Shown in pieces: positions 43,008 through 51,346 of a DNA stretch of 64,000 nucleotides; the first letter of the stretch is position 1, and each line of letters opens with the position of its first letter. Where the stretch lies: assembly GCF_014647515.1 (NCBI RefSeq), contig NZ_BMPI01000006.1, positions 161,371-225,370 of the forward strand, written 5' to 3'. Position numbers and translations under genes: made by a program. The notes beneath the pieces are model-generated. The model was not told the DNA's origin, made no database searches, and worked only from the letters and a program-made list of their open reading frames with translations. This DNA comes from Dactylosporangium sucinum. GTDB lineage: Bacteria; Actinomycetota; Actinomycetes; Mycobacteriales; Micromonosporaceae.

Positions 43008-45788
43008 TCAGGCGGTGAGCAGTGCCGCCAGCGCCTGCGTGGTTGCCGGGTGGGCGGTCAGCAGGGACCGGGTCGCGGTCGAGCCGGGAGGTTGCGCCTC
43101 CCCCACCGGCTGCCAGGCCGGGGCGAGGCCGAGGAGAGCCGCCAGCGCGTCCGTCGTGGCCGGGTGCGACGACAGGAAGGCGGGGACCGGGCCGGACGCC
43201 GGGGTGGCCGGACTCGTCGGCGCGGCGCGCTTGGCCGACGCCCACGGGGGGACGAAGGCGTCGACCGCGGCAAGGGTGCCCGGGAACGTGCGGCCGGCCT
43301 CGCGGATGAGGACCGGGACCAGCTCGCCCGCCTGGTCGCGGAGCGTGGTGATCAGGGTCGGGAGCCACGGAAGGAGCACCGGGTCCGGGAGCTTGGCGAA
43401 GGCGTTCGAGATCAGCTCGACCACGAACGGGGCCAGCTTCGGGGCCGGCTCCAGGGCCTGGACGAAGCCGCTCAGATACTGCGGGAAGGACGGCACCACC
43501 AGCGGGTTGGCCAGCAGGGCGGCGCAGCGGGCGCGCAGCTCCGGCAGCGGGAGCAGGCCCAGCTGGTGGTGGGCCGACCAGAGCAGGGCGACCTTCGCCG
43601 GGGACTCCGGGTGGGACTGGCGGACGGCGATCTCCAGCTGGGCCCGGTCGCAGCCCAGGGACAGCGCCAGGCCCTCCATCGTGAACAGGAAGCCCAGCAT
43701 GGCGGCGACCTGGCGGACGCCGGTCTCGTCGTCGACGAAAACCGTCGGCAGGAGCGTGCAGTAGTGGGCGTAGCCGGCCGTCACGAAGGACTCGCACCAC
43801 GCCGGCAGGGTGGGCTCGGTCGCCCGGTAGTGGGCCAGGAGCCGGCGGATGCGGCGCAGGACCTCGGGGGCGTCGTCGACCGTGCGCTCGGCGGCGAGCA
43901 GCTCGACCGCGCGGGCGCCCAACTCGTCGGTGAAGCGGCGGCTGCCGAGGAACAGGATCGAGTCCTCGACGGCCCGCAGGGCCACGGCCGCGGTCGCGTC
44001 CTGGGCCCAGACCGAGCGGCGCAGCCGCTGCTCGACGACCTGCTCGACGGTCACGCCCTCGTAGCCGAGCTCGATGACCACCCGCTGGTGCTTGCCGATC
44101 GCCAGGTCCCAGCTCTCCTGGATCGAGCGCTCGCCGAGGCGGCGGGTGCCCATGATCGGGCGGACTGCGCCGTCGGGCAGCAGGTAGCGCAGCATCCACA
44201 GCAGTTGGGAGCACGGCACCAGCTCGGGCCGGGCGTTGAGGTCGAGCAGCGCCCGCTGCACCGTGTTGCGCTGCAGGTCGAGGCCGATCGGGGCGAGCCG
44301 GTCGTAGACGTCGCGGGCCAGCGGCGGCAGCGCGTCGTAGCCGACCTGGCCGATGCGGTCGCCGCCGAGGAGGATCTCGCAGAGCCGCCGCACGTCGCGG
44401 CGGCCCGGGACGGTCTCCTTCTCGATGCAGGTGACGGCCGCGTCCTGGAAGTCGTACGGCGTCGGGCGGGCCCGGTTGCGCATGCCCGCCAGCAGGATCG
44501 ACGTCTCGAAGACGGCGATGGCGTCGGCGGTGCTCGCCAGATACCCGTTGCGGCGGGCCAGCCGGACGATGTCGACGCACCAGCCGAGCAGCTCCTCCTC
44601 GTCCAGCCCGTCGAGCGCGGGCGGGCTGGCCAGGAAGCCCGAGAGCCGGTCGGCGACCGGCTCGGCCGCGCCGCCCGCCGCGGCCGGCAGCGCCTTGGCC
44701 GCCCGCTTGCGGGTGCCCTGCTGGCCGGTGAGCTGGAACGGCGTGAGCCGCGACCGGGTGACCGCCTTCGCCCACGTGGCGGCGGCGATGGACACCGAGC
44801 CGGACGCGAGGCCGAACTGCGCCTCGATCGCGGAATGGCTCGACGGGATCAGCCCGTAGAGCCACTTCGTCGCCGTGCGCGCCGAGATGTCGAAGTCGGT
44901 CACGCCGTCGGCGGTGCCGAACTCCGCGACCCGGCTGGCCGCGTGGAACGCGCCGCAGACGTAGAGGCAGTCGGCCTTGTCGACGCCGGACGCGGCCAGG
45001 TGCTGGCGCATGCGGGTCCACATGTACCGCTCGCGGTCCTCGTCGACCCGGACCCGCCGCGCGTCGGGCGGCGACAGCCGGCGGAACAGGCTGCCGATCA
45101 GGACCATGACCTGCCGGTAGGTGGCGTGGTCGGCGCCGGCGAGCGGCTGCTCGACATACTGGTCCCACCACTCCGACCAGTGGCGGACCTTGCCGTGGTG
45201 CAGCAGGTGCTCCTCCAGCTCGGCGAAGCGCGGCCGCAGGTCGCCGATCTCGATGCCCACGGCGTCGCCGTGCAGGTCGGCCTCGGCGTCCTCGGAGCCG
45301 GCCGCGGCCGGCTTCTCCTGCGGCTCCCACTGGAAGACGTGGTCGGTCGAGCGGTCGACCAGCACCAGCTCGACGCCGGGGGTGTCGAGCGCGTAGGCGA
45401 TCGCCTGATACTCCGCGGAGGCCTCGGTGATCGGCGCGACGATGCTCAGCGGCCCCCAGTCCTTCGGGAACCCGTCGAGCTCCGACGCGAACGCCTGCAG
45501 GGCCACCGGCAGCTTGCAGTTGCGCAGCTCGGTGAGCAGCGGCTGCAGGTCCTCGCACAGCTCCAGGTAGATGACCTTGGGCTGCTTCTCGCGCAGCCGG
45601 CGGACCATGGCCAGGCCGGACGCCGGCGAGTGGTGGCAGACCGGGAAGATCTCCAGCTCCTCGCGCAGCGCCCGGTCGACGTCGTCGACGATGCCGGCCA
45701 GGATCTCGGGCACGGCGCTGGGCCCAGCGGCGAAGGCGGTGGCCGCCTCCACCAGCTGGGTGCGCAGGGCGTTGAAGGGCTCGGTCAT
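43008..45788 (-). CDS. DUF5682 family protein (MoxR-operon component)
   Basis: 926 aa. Starts MTEPFNALRTQLVEAAT at ATG 45788 (ATGA overlap with the AAA gene). The N-terminal ~300 residues hold IFPVCHHSPASGLAMVRRLR, LELCEDLQPLL, VELVLVDRSTDHVF and CLYVCGAFHAASRVAEFG, a histidine-rich pattern resembling TraB/EreA-like folds. The rest is mostly alpha-helical with no known motif. The tail has two copies of HPATTxALAALL. It matches the DUF5682 family, which accompanies MoxR/VWA/SWIM genes. Last gene of the five-gene operon; a role as the effector or substrate adaptor is inference. Confidence 0.85.
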   Translation of the reverse strand: MTEPFNALRTQLVEAATAFAAGPSAVPEILAGIVDDVDRALREELEIFPVCHHSPASGLAMVRRLREKQPKVIYLELCEDLQPLLTELRNCKLPVALQAFASELDGFPKDWGPLSIVAPITEASAEYQAIAYALDTPGVELVLVDRSTDHVFQWEPQEKPAAAGSEDAEADLHGDAVGIEIGDLRPRFAELEEHLLHHGKVRHWSEWWDQYVEQPLAGADHATYRQVMVLIGSLFRRLSPPDARRVRVDEDRERYMWTRMRQHLAASGVDKADCLYVCGAFHAASRVAEFGTADGVTDFDISARTATKWLYGLIPSSHSAIEAQFGLASGSVSIAAATWAKAVTRSRLTPFQLTGQQGTRKRAAKALPAAAGGAAEPVADRLSGFLASPPALDGLDEEELLGWCVDIVRLARRNGYLASTADAIAVFETSILLAGMRNRARPTPYDFQDAAVTCIEKETVPGRRDVRRLCEILLGGDRIGQVGYDALPPLARDVYDRLAPIGLDLQRNTVQRALLDLNARPELVPCSQLLWMLRYLLPDGAVRPIMGTRRLGERSIQESWDLAIGKHQRVVIELGYEGVTVEQVVEQRLRRSVWAQDATAAVALRAVEDSILFLGSRRFTDELGARAVELLAAERTVDDAPEVLRRIRRLLAHYRATEPTLPAWCESFVTAGYAHYCTLLPTVFVDDETGVRQVAAMLGFLFTMEGLALSLGCDRAQLEIAVRQSHPESPAKVALLWSAHHQLGLLPLPELRARCAALLANPLVVPSFPQYLSGFVQALEPAPKLAPFVVELISNAFAKLPDPVLLPWLPTLITTLRDQAGELVPVLIREAGRTFPGTLAAVDAFVPPWASAKRAAPTSPATPASGPVPAFLSSHPATTDALAALLGLAPAWQPVGEAQPPGSTATRSLLTAHPATTQALAALLTA

Positions 45789-46897
45789 GACAGGGTGGCG
45801 ATCGCCTGGCGGCCGCCCTCCAGGAACTGGGGCCAGTCTCCGCCGTCCTCCTTGCTGCGCGGCTCGACGACGCCGTGCCAATACTTGTTCAGGATCGCCA
45901 GGTCCTCCGGGCTGCGCCGGGCGAGCGAGCCGACCAGCGAGCCGGCGAGCGTCTCGGCCCGCAGCGTGCGGTCGCCGAAGAACGTGCTGTGCAGGATCGC
46001 GTCCTCCAGCACGCCGATCTGCTCGGCCGTGGACAGCGCCGACTCCAGCTTCTCGTCGTCGCTGGTCGCCGACGCGGCCGCGGCCCGCAGGTCGGCGAAG
46101 CTCTGCAGCAGGATGTCGAGCAGGTTGGGCGGCACGTCCAGCTCGATCTGGTGGCGGCGCAGCAGCTCGCTGGTGCGGAAGCGGACGATCTCCGCCTCGC
46201 TCTTCTTGTTGGTGACGACCGGGATGCGCACGAAGTTGAACCGCCGCTTGAGCGCCGAGGAGAGGTCGTTGACCCCGCGGTCACGGCTGTTGGCGGTGGC
46301 GATGATCGAGAAGCCGGGCTGGGCGAACACGATGTTGTCCTCGTCGAGCTCCGGGATCGAGATGTACTTCTCGGAGAGGATCGAGATCAGCGCGTCCTGC
46401 ACGTCGCTGGTCGAGCGGGTCAGCTCCTCGAAGCGGCCGATGACGCCCCGCTCCATCGCCGTCATGATCGGCGACGGGATCATCGAGGCCCGGGACTGGC
46501 CCTTGGCGATGACCATCGAGACGTTCCACGAATACTTGATGTGGTCCTCGGTCGTGCCCGCGGTGCCCTGCACGACGAGCGTCGAGTTGCGCGAGATCGC
46601 CGCGGCGAGCAGCTCGGCCAGCCAGCTCTTGCCGGTGCCGGGGTCGCCGATGAGCAGCAGGCCGCGGTCGGAGGCGAGGGTGACGATGCTGCGCTCGACG
46701 AAGCTGCGGTCGCCGAACCACTTCTGCGAGATCTCGCGGTCGAGCCCGTCGGCCCGCTCGGAGCCGAGGACGAACAGGCGCACCATCTTCGGGCTCAGCC
46801 GCCACGAGAACGGCTTGGGCCCGTCGTCGATCGACTCCAGCCAGTCGAGCTCCTCGGCGTACTTGACCTCGGCGGGGGCGCGGAGCATGTCGGTCAT
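45785..46897 (-). CDS. MoxR-type AAA+ ATPase
   Basis: 370 aa. Walker A GDPGTGKS (84-91), sensor 1 IIATANSRDRG and Arg finger region LSSALKRRFNFVRIP are clear. The expected Walker B hhhhDE is replaced by GVIGRFEELTR, leaving a Glu pair in place of Asp-Glu. The family (MoxR/YehL-like) acts as a chaperone with VWA proteins, often to insert metal or remodel a partner. ATG 46897 has AGGAG upstream. It follows the VWA gene by 12 bp. Confidence 0.92.
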   Translation of the reverse strand: MTDMLRAPAEVKYAEELDWLESIDDGPKPFSWRLSPKMVRLFVLGSERADGLDREISQKWFGDRSFVERSIVTLASDRGLLLIGDPGTGKSWLAELLAAAISRNSTLVVQGTAGTTEDHIKYSWNVSMVIAKGQSRASMIPSPIMTAMERGVIGRFEELTRSTSDVQDALISILSEKYISIPELDEDNIVFAQPGFSIIATANSRDRGVNDLSSALKRRFNFVRIPVVTNKKSEAEIVRFRTSELLRRHQIELDVPPNLLDILLQSFADLRAAAASATSDDEKLESALSTAEQIGVLEDAILHSTFFGDRTLRAETLAGSLVGSLARRSPEDLAILNKYWHGVVEPRSKEDGGDWPQFLEGGRQAIATLS

Positions 46898-46909
46898 GAG
46901 GGGTTTCTC

Positions 46910-48292
46910 CTAAGCGAGGAAGCTCTTGAGTTCGGAAACAAGCTTTTTGATGTGCCCGGACAGCACCGGGGCACCCATGTCCTTGAACCGCTGGCGGAAC
47001 CAGGGGTTGACGCTCTGCTGGCCGCCGCTGCTGACCGAGCCGACCGGGATGAACTTGACCCCGGAGCGGTGCATCGCCTGCATCGAGTCGAACAGCGGCT
47101 GCTGCTGCCACTCGTAGAAGTCGGAGATCCAGACCACGACGGTGTTGCGCGGGTCGGCGACCTTCGGCTGGGCCAGCGCCATGGCGACCGTGCCGTCGGT
47201 GCCGCCGCCGAGCCGGGTGCGCAGCAGCACCTCGAACGGGTCGTGCACCCACGGCGTCAGGTCGAGCGCCCGCGTGTCGTAGGCGATCAGGTGCACGTCG
47301 ACCTTGGGCAGGCCGGCGAAGATCGAGGCGAGGATCGTGCAGTTGACCATCGCGTTGACCATCGAGCCGGACTGGTCGACCACGACGATCAGCCGGGCCG
47401 GCGTGGTGCGCTTGGCGGTCTGCTTGTAGAAGAGGCGGTCGACGTAGAGCCGCTCGTCCTCGGGGCTCCAGTTGGTGAGGTTCTTCCAGATGGTGCGCTC
47501 GAGGTCGAGGTTGCGGAACACGCGCTTCGGCGGCACCGACCGGTCGATCTCGCCGACGCTCGTCTGCTGGACCTGCGTGCGGAGCACCTCGGCCACCTCG
47601 TCGACGAACCGCCGGATGAGCGCCTTGGCGTTGGCGAGCGCGACGCCGGAGAGGTTGTCCTTGTCCCGCAGGAGCTGCTCGATGAGCGACATGCTCGGGG
47701 TGAGCTGCCGGGCCAGCGCCGGGTCGGCGAGGACCTCGCGCAGATGCATGCGGCGGACCAGGTCGCCCTCCAGGCCGGCCAGGACCGAGCCGAGGCCGCC
47801 CGCGTTGGGCCGGCCGCGCAGCTCGCCCGGGTCCATGCCGAGGGCCCGCTCGAACCAGCCGGCGTCGGACTGCCAGGTCGCCAGCTGGGTGGCGCTCACG
47901 TTGCCGGTGCCGGTCGCGAAGACGTTGACGAGCAGCTTCGACACGAGCGCGGCCCGGCGGACCTCGGCGCTCGCCCCATCCGTGTCCCCGCCCGTGTCCC
48001 CGCCCGTGTCCCCGCCCGTGTCCCCGCCCGTGTCCCCGGCCCCGGCCCCGGCCCCGGGTTCGGCATCGGCCTCGGGCTTCATCAGGCCGTCGAACTCGCC
48101 GGCCAGCTCCGGGTGGCGCTGCACCAGGTTGTCGACCGACACGGTCGGGTCGAGCAGGGCGGGCGGCAGGCCGATGTCGTTGACGATCGCGACGCTGGCG
48201 GACTCCAGCGACAGCTGCTCGTCGGCCTCGAACAGGCGGCCCAGCATCCGCCAGTAGAGCACCTGGCGGCGGTTCTCGTCTGCCGTGTTCAC
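46910..48292 (-). CDS. VWA-domain protein (MoxR partner)
   Basis: 460 aa from GTG 48292 (GTGA overlap with the gene upstream). An alpha-helical N-terminal part is interrupted at about 86-105 by a (DTGG)n tandem repeat. The C-terminal von Willebrand A domain has an intact MIDAS start (LIVVVDQSGSMV, D306, S308, S310), a GGGTDGT segment and an ISDFYEWQ strand. It resembles E. coli YehP in layout. It should bind a metal-dependent ligand and be remodelled by the adjacent AAA ATPase. Confidence 0.92.
   Translation of the reverse strand: MNTADENRRQVLYWRMLGRLFEADEQLSLESASVAIVNDIGLPPALLDPTVSVDNLVQRHPELAGEFDGLMKPEADAEPGAGAGAGDTGGDTGGDTGGDTGGDTDGASAEVRRAALVSKLLVNVFATGTGNVSATQLATWQSDAGWFERALGMDPGELRGRPNAGGLGSVLAGLEGDLVRRMHLREVLADPALARQLTPSMSLIEQLLRDKDNLSGVALANAKALIRRFVDEVAEVLRTQVQQTSVGEIDRSVPPKRVFRNLDLERTIWKNLTNWSPEDERLYVDRLFYKQTAKRTTPARLIVVVDQSGSMVNAMVNCTILASIFAGLPKVDVHLIAYDTRALDLTPWVHDPFEVLLRTRLGGGTDGTVAMALAQPKVADPRNTVVVWISDFYEWQQQPLFDSMQAMHRSGVKFIPVGSVSSGGQQSVNPWFRQRFKDMGAPVLSGHIKKLVSELKSFLA
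47980..48040 (-). repeat. 12-bp tandem repeat coding for (DTGG)n
   Basis: About five copies of GTGTCCCCGCCC (plus-strand reading) within the VWA gene, adding a flexible acidic Asp-Thr-Gly-Gly linker. Copy number is likely unstable. Confidence 0.85.
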
Positions 48293-49626
48293 TTCCGTAG
48301 CAGCCTTCCCGCGCGCTCGCGCAGCACCTGGACCGCCTCGCCGGCGGCCTTCGCGGCCTTGCTGTCGGTCGGGCCGAGCGCCCAGTCGGTCGTGTGCACG
48401 GCGACGGTCTTCTTCTTCACCGTCGTCTCGACCGCGATGGGCTGGACCGTCCACCGCCCGGCGTCCCAGCGCAGCAGGCCGATGACCGCGGACGCGGCGC
48501 CGACCAGCTCGGGGGTGAGCGGCCCGCAGGCGGGCAGCCGCGCGGTGTCGACCGGGATCGGGCTCTGGCCCTCGACGAACACCGGCTCGGCGATGCGGGC
48601 CGGGTGCCGGTCGAGCGGCGCCGTCGCCGGGGCCAGCGCGCCGGTGAGCAGCACCCGCGCGGTGGCGAACGGCTCGGCGGGCGCGCCCGGCTTGGCCCGG
48701 TCGTCGTGCCAGACCAGGTCACCGCTCGCGAGCAGCGGCATGTCGGTGAGGTCGACACTGCGGCGCTCCGCGAGCGCGGTCATGAGCATCGGCTGACCCT
48801 GCAGCAGGCCCCAGATCGCCGGGCCGACGATCGTGTCGACCTTCGCCGCGGCGACGCTCGCCCGCACCAGCCGCGGCTCGGCGCCGCCGGCCTCCAGCAC
48901 GCCGTGGACCTGCACCTGCACGGCCGTGCCGTGCTCGTGGACGTCGGCGCCGAGCACCAGCAGCCGGCCGGTCACCGGCTCGGCGCCGGCGGCCCGCTGG
49001 GCCCGCCCGCCGTCCTGGGCCAGCAGCAGCGCGCGGCTCCACAGGTCGGCCCAGCGGCGCACGGGCACCCGCTCCAGCGTGGCGATCGGGCTGGACGCGC
49101 GCAGCTCGGCGGCGAGCCCGTCGAGCAGGACGGCCAGGCGGCGCAGCTCCGGGTCGGCGAGCGTCGCCTCGATCACCTGGCCAGCGGCGCTGACGAGGTC
49201 GTGGTCGACGCCGCGCCAGCCGGTGATCGCCAGCTCGCGCAGCCAGGAGCGACTGCCGGCGAGCAGGTTGACCGCGGCGGCGGCCGGCCCGGGCTCGCCC
49301 GACCAGGGGGCGCGGGTGCGGCTCAGCGCGGCGTCGGCCCGGGCGAGCAGCGCGTCGTGGACGGCGCCGAGGATCGCGATGCGGGCGGCGGCCAGGGCGA
49401 ACAGGTGCTCGTCGGCGATCGAGCCGGCCGCGATCTTCTCCACGGCCTCGGCGACGCGCTCGGCCAGCGGGCTGCCGCCGAAGGCGCCCGCCAGGGCGGT
49501 CAGGGCGGCGGCGCGGTCCTCGTCGACGCGGGCGAACCCCGCGACGAGTCCCTCGTCCACCGCGGCGAGCAGGTCGAGCGCCTCGGGAAGGCCCTCGTCG
49601 TCGGTGTTGTCGAGCAGGGCGAGCAT
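48289..49626 (-). CDS. Unrecognised component of the MoxR/VWA/SWIM operon
   Basis: 445 aa starting MLALLDNTDDEGLPEALDLL at ATG 49626, which overlaps the SWIM stop codon by 1 bp. I do not recognise a family. Residues 1-180 look all-helical and Ala/Leu-rich; the remainder has beta-rich segments (TGRLLVLGADVHEHGTAVQV, VHGVLEAGG, DLVWHDDRAKPG, ARVLLTGAL) and a helical C-terminus. No metal site or NTPase motif is evident. Translational coupling on both sides (1 bp and 4 bp) implies stoichiometric synthesis with the SWIM and VWA proteins. Confidence 0.8.
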   Translation of the reverse strand: MLALLDNTDDEGLPEALDLLAAVDEGLVAGFARVDEDRAAALTALAGAFGGSPLAERVAEAVEKIAAGSIADEHLFALAAARIAILGAVHDALLARADAALSRTRAPWSGEPGPAAAAVNLLAGSRSWLRELAITGWRGVDHDLVSAAGQVIEATLADPELRRLAVLLDGLAAELRASSPIATLERVPVRRWADLWSRALLLAQDGGRAQRAAGAEPVTGRLLVLGADVHEHGTAVQVQVHGVLEAGGAEPRLVRASVAAAKVDTIVGPAIWGLLQGQPMLMTALAERRSVDLTDMPLLASGDLVWHDDRAKPGAPAEPFATARVLLTGALAPATAPLDRHPARIAEPVFVEGQSPIPVDTARLPACGPLTPELVGAASAVIGLLRWDAGRWTVQPIAVETTVKKKTVAVHTTDWALGPTDSKAAKAAGEAVQVLRERAGRLLRK

Positions 49627-50114
49627 CAGCGGGCTCCTGTCGCCGGAAACCAGTGCAGCTCCGGGATGGGGTCGGTGGTGACGGGCAGCTCCAGATAGGC
49701 CAGGTGGCGCAGGAAGCTGCTGAAGACGGTGGCGGCCGGGGTCGGCTCGTGGTGGGAGTGCAGGCCCTGCAGGAGGCTCTTGCCCTCCTCGACGTCGATG
49801 CGCAGGTAGCGGGCGACCCGGTCGGCGCCATACTGCAGCACGGCCTCGTCGAGCAGCGCCTGCAGGTGCTTGCACGGATGGGAGCCGCGTAACCCGCCGC
49901 AGGGACGGTTGTTGTTGGTGCTGCAGCTCAGCCCGTGCGAGCCGGCACCGATCGAGGAGACATAGACCCGCTCGATGTCCGAGCCGCTCGACACGACGCC
50001 CTGCAGGCGGCCGTCGGCGAGCTCGACGAACGGGACCTTGGCCAGCTTCCGGGGTTGCACCGGGGCGATCACCGGCGCCGCCGACCGCTGCGCGAAATCC
50101 AAGTCCAGATCCAC
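49626..50114 (-). CDS. SWIM zinc-finger protein
   Basis: 162 aa from GTG 50114. The SWIM-type metal site is C64, C72, C81 and H83 in GLSCSTNNNRPCGG and GSHPCKHLQALL; the first Cys pair is spaced more widely than in the CxC of classical SWIM fingers. SWIM domains bind DNA or proteins. First gene of the five-gene operon; E. coli YehQ is the analogous SWIM protein in yehLMPQ. The promoter must lie in the short gap to, or within, the gene upstream. Confidence 0.86.
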   Translation of the reverse strand: MDLDLDFAQRSAAPVIAPVQPRKLAKVPFVELADGRLQGVVSSGSDIERVYVSSIGAGSHGLSCSTNNNRPCGGLRGSHPCKHLQALLDEAVLQYGADRVARYLRIDVEEGKSLLQGLHSHHEPTPAATVFSSFLRHLAYLELPVTTDPIPELHWFPATGAR

Positions 50115-50151
50115 GCGGGTAGTTCTACAGCACCGGTACGACAAAACTAGA

Positions 50152-51327
50152 TCAGCCCAGGTTGACGGCCTCGCGGAGGCAGTCGGGGACGTCGAGCGAG
50201 TGATACGGCCATTCACTTGGCTCGATATTGTGGACGAAGCCGGCGTACACCACGGCCCCCAGCAGCGGGGCGACCGGCCGGAGCAGCTCCACCGCCCGCT
50301 CCGGGTCGCTGCCGGGCGCCACCCGCCGCCACAACCCGGCCCAGTGCGCGATCAGAGCCGAGGCATCGGCGTCGGGCAGCCCCTCGACCAGCCGCAGGAT
50401 GTCGAAGCCGGGGTGGCCGAGGAACGCGTCGCCCCAGTCCAGCACCGCCGGCGGTACACCCGGAGCCGCCCGCACGTTGCCCGGATGGAAGTCGCCGTGC
50501 ACGAGCGTGTCCGGCATGCCGCACGCCGCCACCTCCGCCAGCCGCGAAGACAGCCCGCTGAGCAGGTCGGCGAGGCCGAAGATCTCCGAGAGCCACGGCT
50601 CCGCCGCGACCTGGATCTGGCGGTACAGCCGGATCCCCCGCCGATCGAGGACGCCCCGGCCCACCAGCAGCGGCAGCTCGTCGAGGGCCCGCCGCTGCAC
50701 CCCGTGCAGCAGGTCGACCATCGGCCGGCGCTCGGCCGCGGGTGCCCCGAACCGGTCCTCGCCGGGCAGGTCGGCGAGCAGCTGGCGCCCCGTGCCGTCG
50801 GCCGCGAGCAGCCGGGGCGCGGCGCCCGGCGCGACGGCCCCGAGCCAGGCCAGCACCTCGCTCTCCGCCTTGAGGAAGGGTGGGAGGTGTTTCAGCCAGT
50901 ACCGCCGGGAAACCCCCTCCAGCTGCCACAACGCCGAGAGGTTCCAGGTCTTGCGCTGGACGGTCCGCACCGGCGCGCCGAGGCCGAGGTCGCGCATCTC
51001 GGCCACGGCCCACCGCAGGCTCGCCGCCGGCCCGCCGACCTCCGCGTACGGCGCCCGCCGCGGGTCAGGATGCGGGTGCACGGCGGCGGGAGCCAGCTCC
51101 GGGACGGGGCCGTGCGTCTCGGCCAGGTAGGTGACCGCGCCGCCGGGCTGCCGCGGCCGATCGGCGTGCAGCAGCCGCAGCACGGCCACGTCGACGCCGA
51201 ACCGCTCGCGGGCGCCGTCGACCACGTCCGCCACCTCGGCCCACCACGGCACCTCGACGTCGAAGGCCGGCAATGAGCCGAGCACGGTCCCCGAGCCGTC
51301 GACCAGGACCAGCGTCACCGTCCGCAC
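50152..51327 (-). CDS. Aminoglycoside phosphotransferase-like kinase with extra N-terminal domain
   Basis: 391 aa with a GTG start. The APH kinase core has the Brenner motif LVHGDFHPGNVRAAPG and the metal-binding VLDWGDAFLGHPGFD. Small-molecule kinase activity is expected; the substrate is unknown. Residues 1-80 (VTLVLVDGSGTVLGSLPAFD, VVDGARERFGVDVAVLRLLH) look like a Nudix-like fold that lacks the REx2EExG box, so it may be a non-catalytic domain. It precedes the SWIM operon by 37 bp on the same strand and may be co-transcribed with it. Confidence 0.85.
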   Translation of the reverse strand: MRTVTLVLVDGSGTVLGSLPAFDVEVPWWAEVADVVDGARERFGVDVAVLRLLHADRPRQPGGAVTYLAETHGPVPELAPAAVHPHPDPRRAPYAEVGGPAASLRWAVAEMRDLGLGAPVRTVQRKTWNLSALWQLEGVSRRYWLKHLPPFLKAESEVLAWLGAVAPGAAPRLLAADGTGRQLLADLPGEDRFGAPAAERRPMVDLLHGVQRRALDELPLLVGRGVLDRRGIRLYRQIQVAAEPWLSEIFGLADLLSGLSSRLAEVAACGMPDTLVHGDFHPGNVRAAPGVPPAVLDWGDAFLGHPGFDILRLVEGLPDADASALIAHWAGLWRRVAPGSDPERAVELLRPVAPLLGAVVYAGFVHNIEPSEWPYHSLDVPDCLREAVNLG

Positions 51328-51346
51328 ATCCGACCACGATAGTGCG

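Noticed and set aside
41835..46913. A 1,692-codon open frame on the plus strand across the GH2 3' end and DUF5682/AAA genes
   Set aside because: It is antisense to well-supported genes. In very high-GC DNA the complementary frame stays open because stop codons are rare; the translation is Arg/Gly/Gln-rich without any domain.
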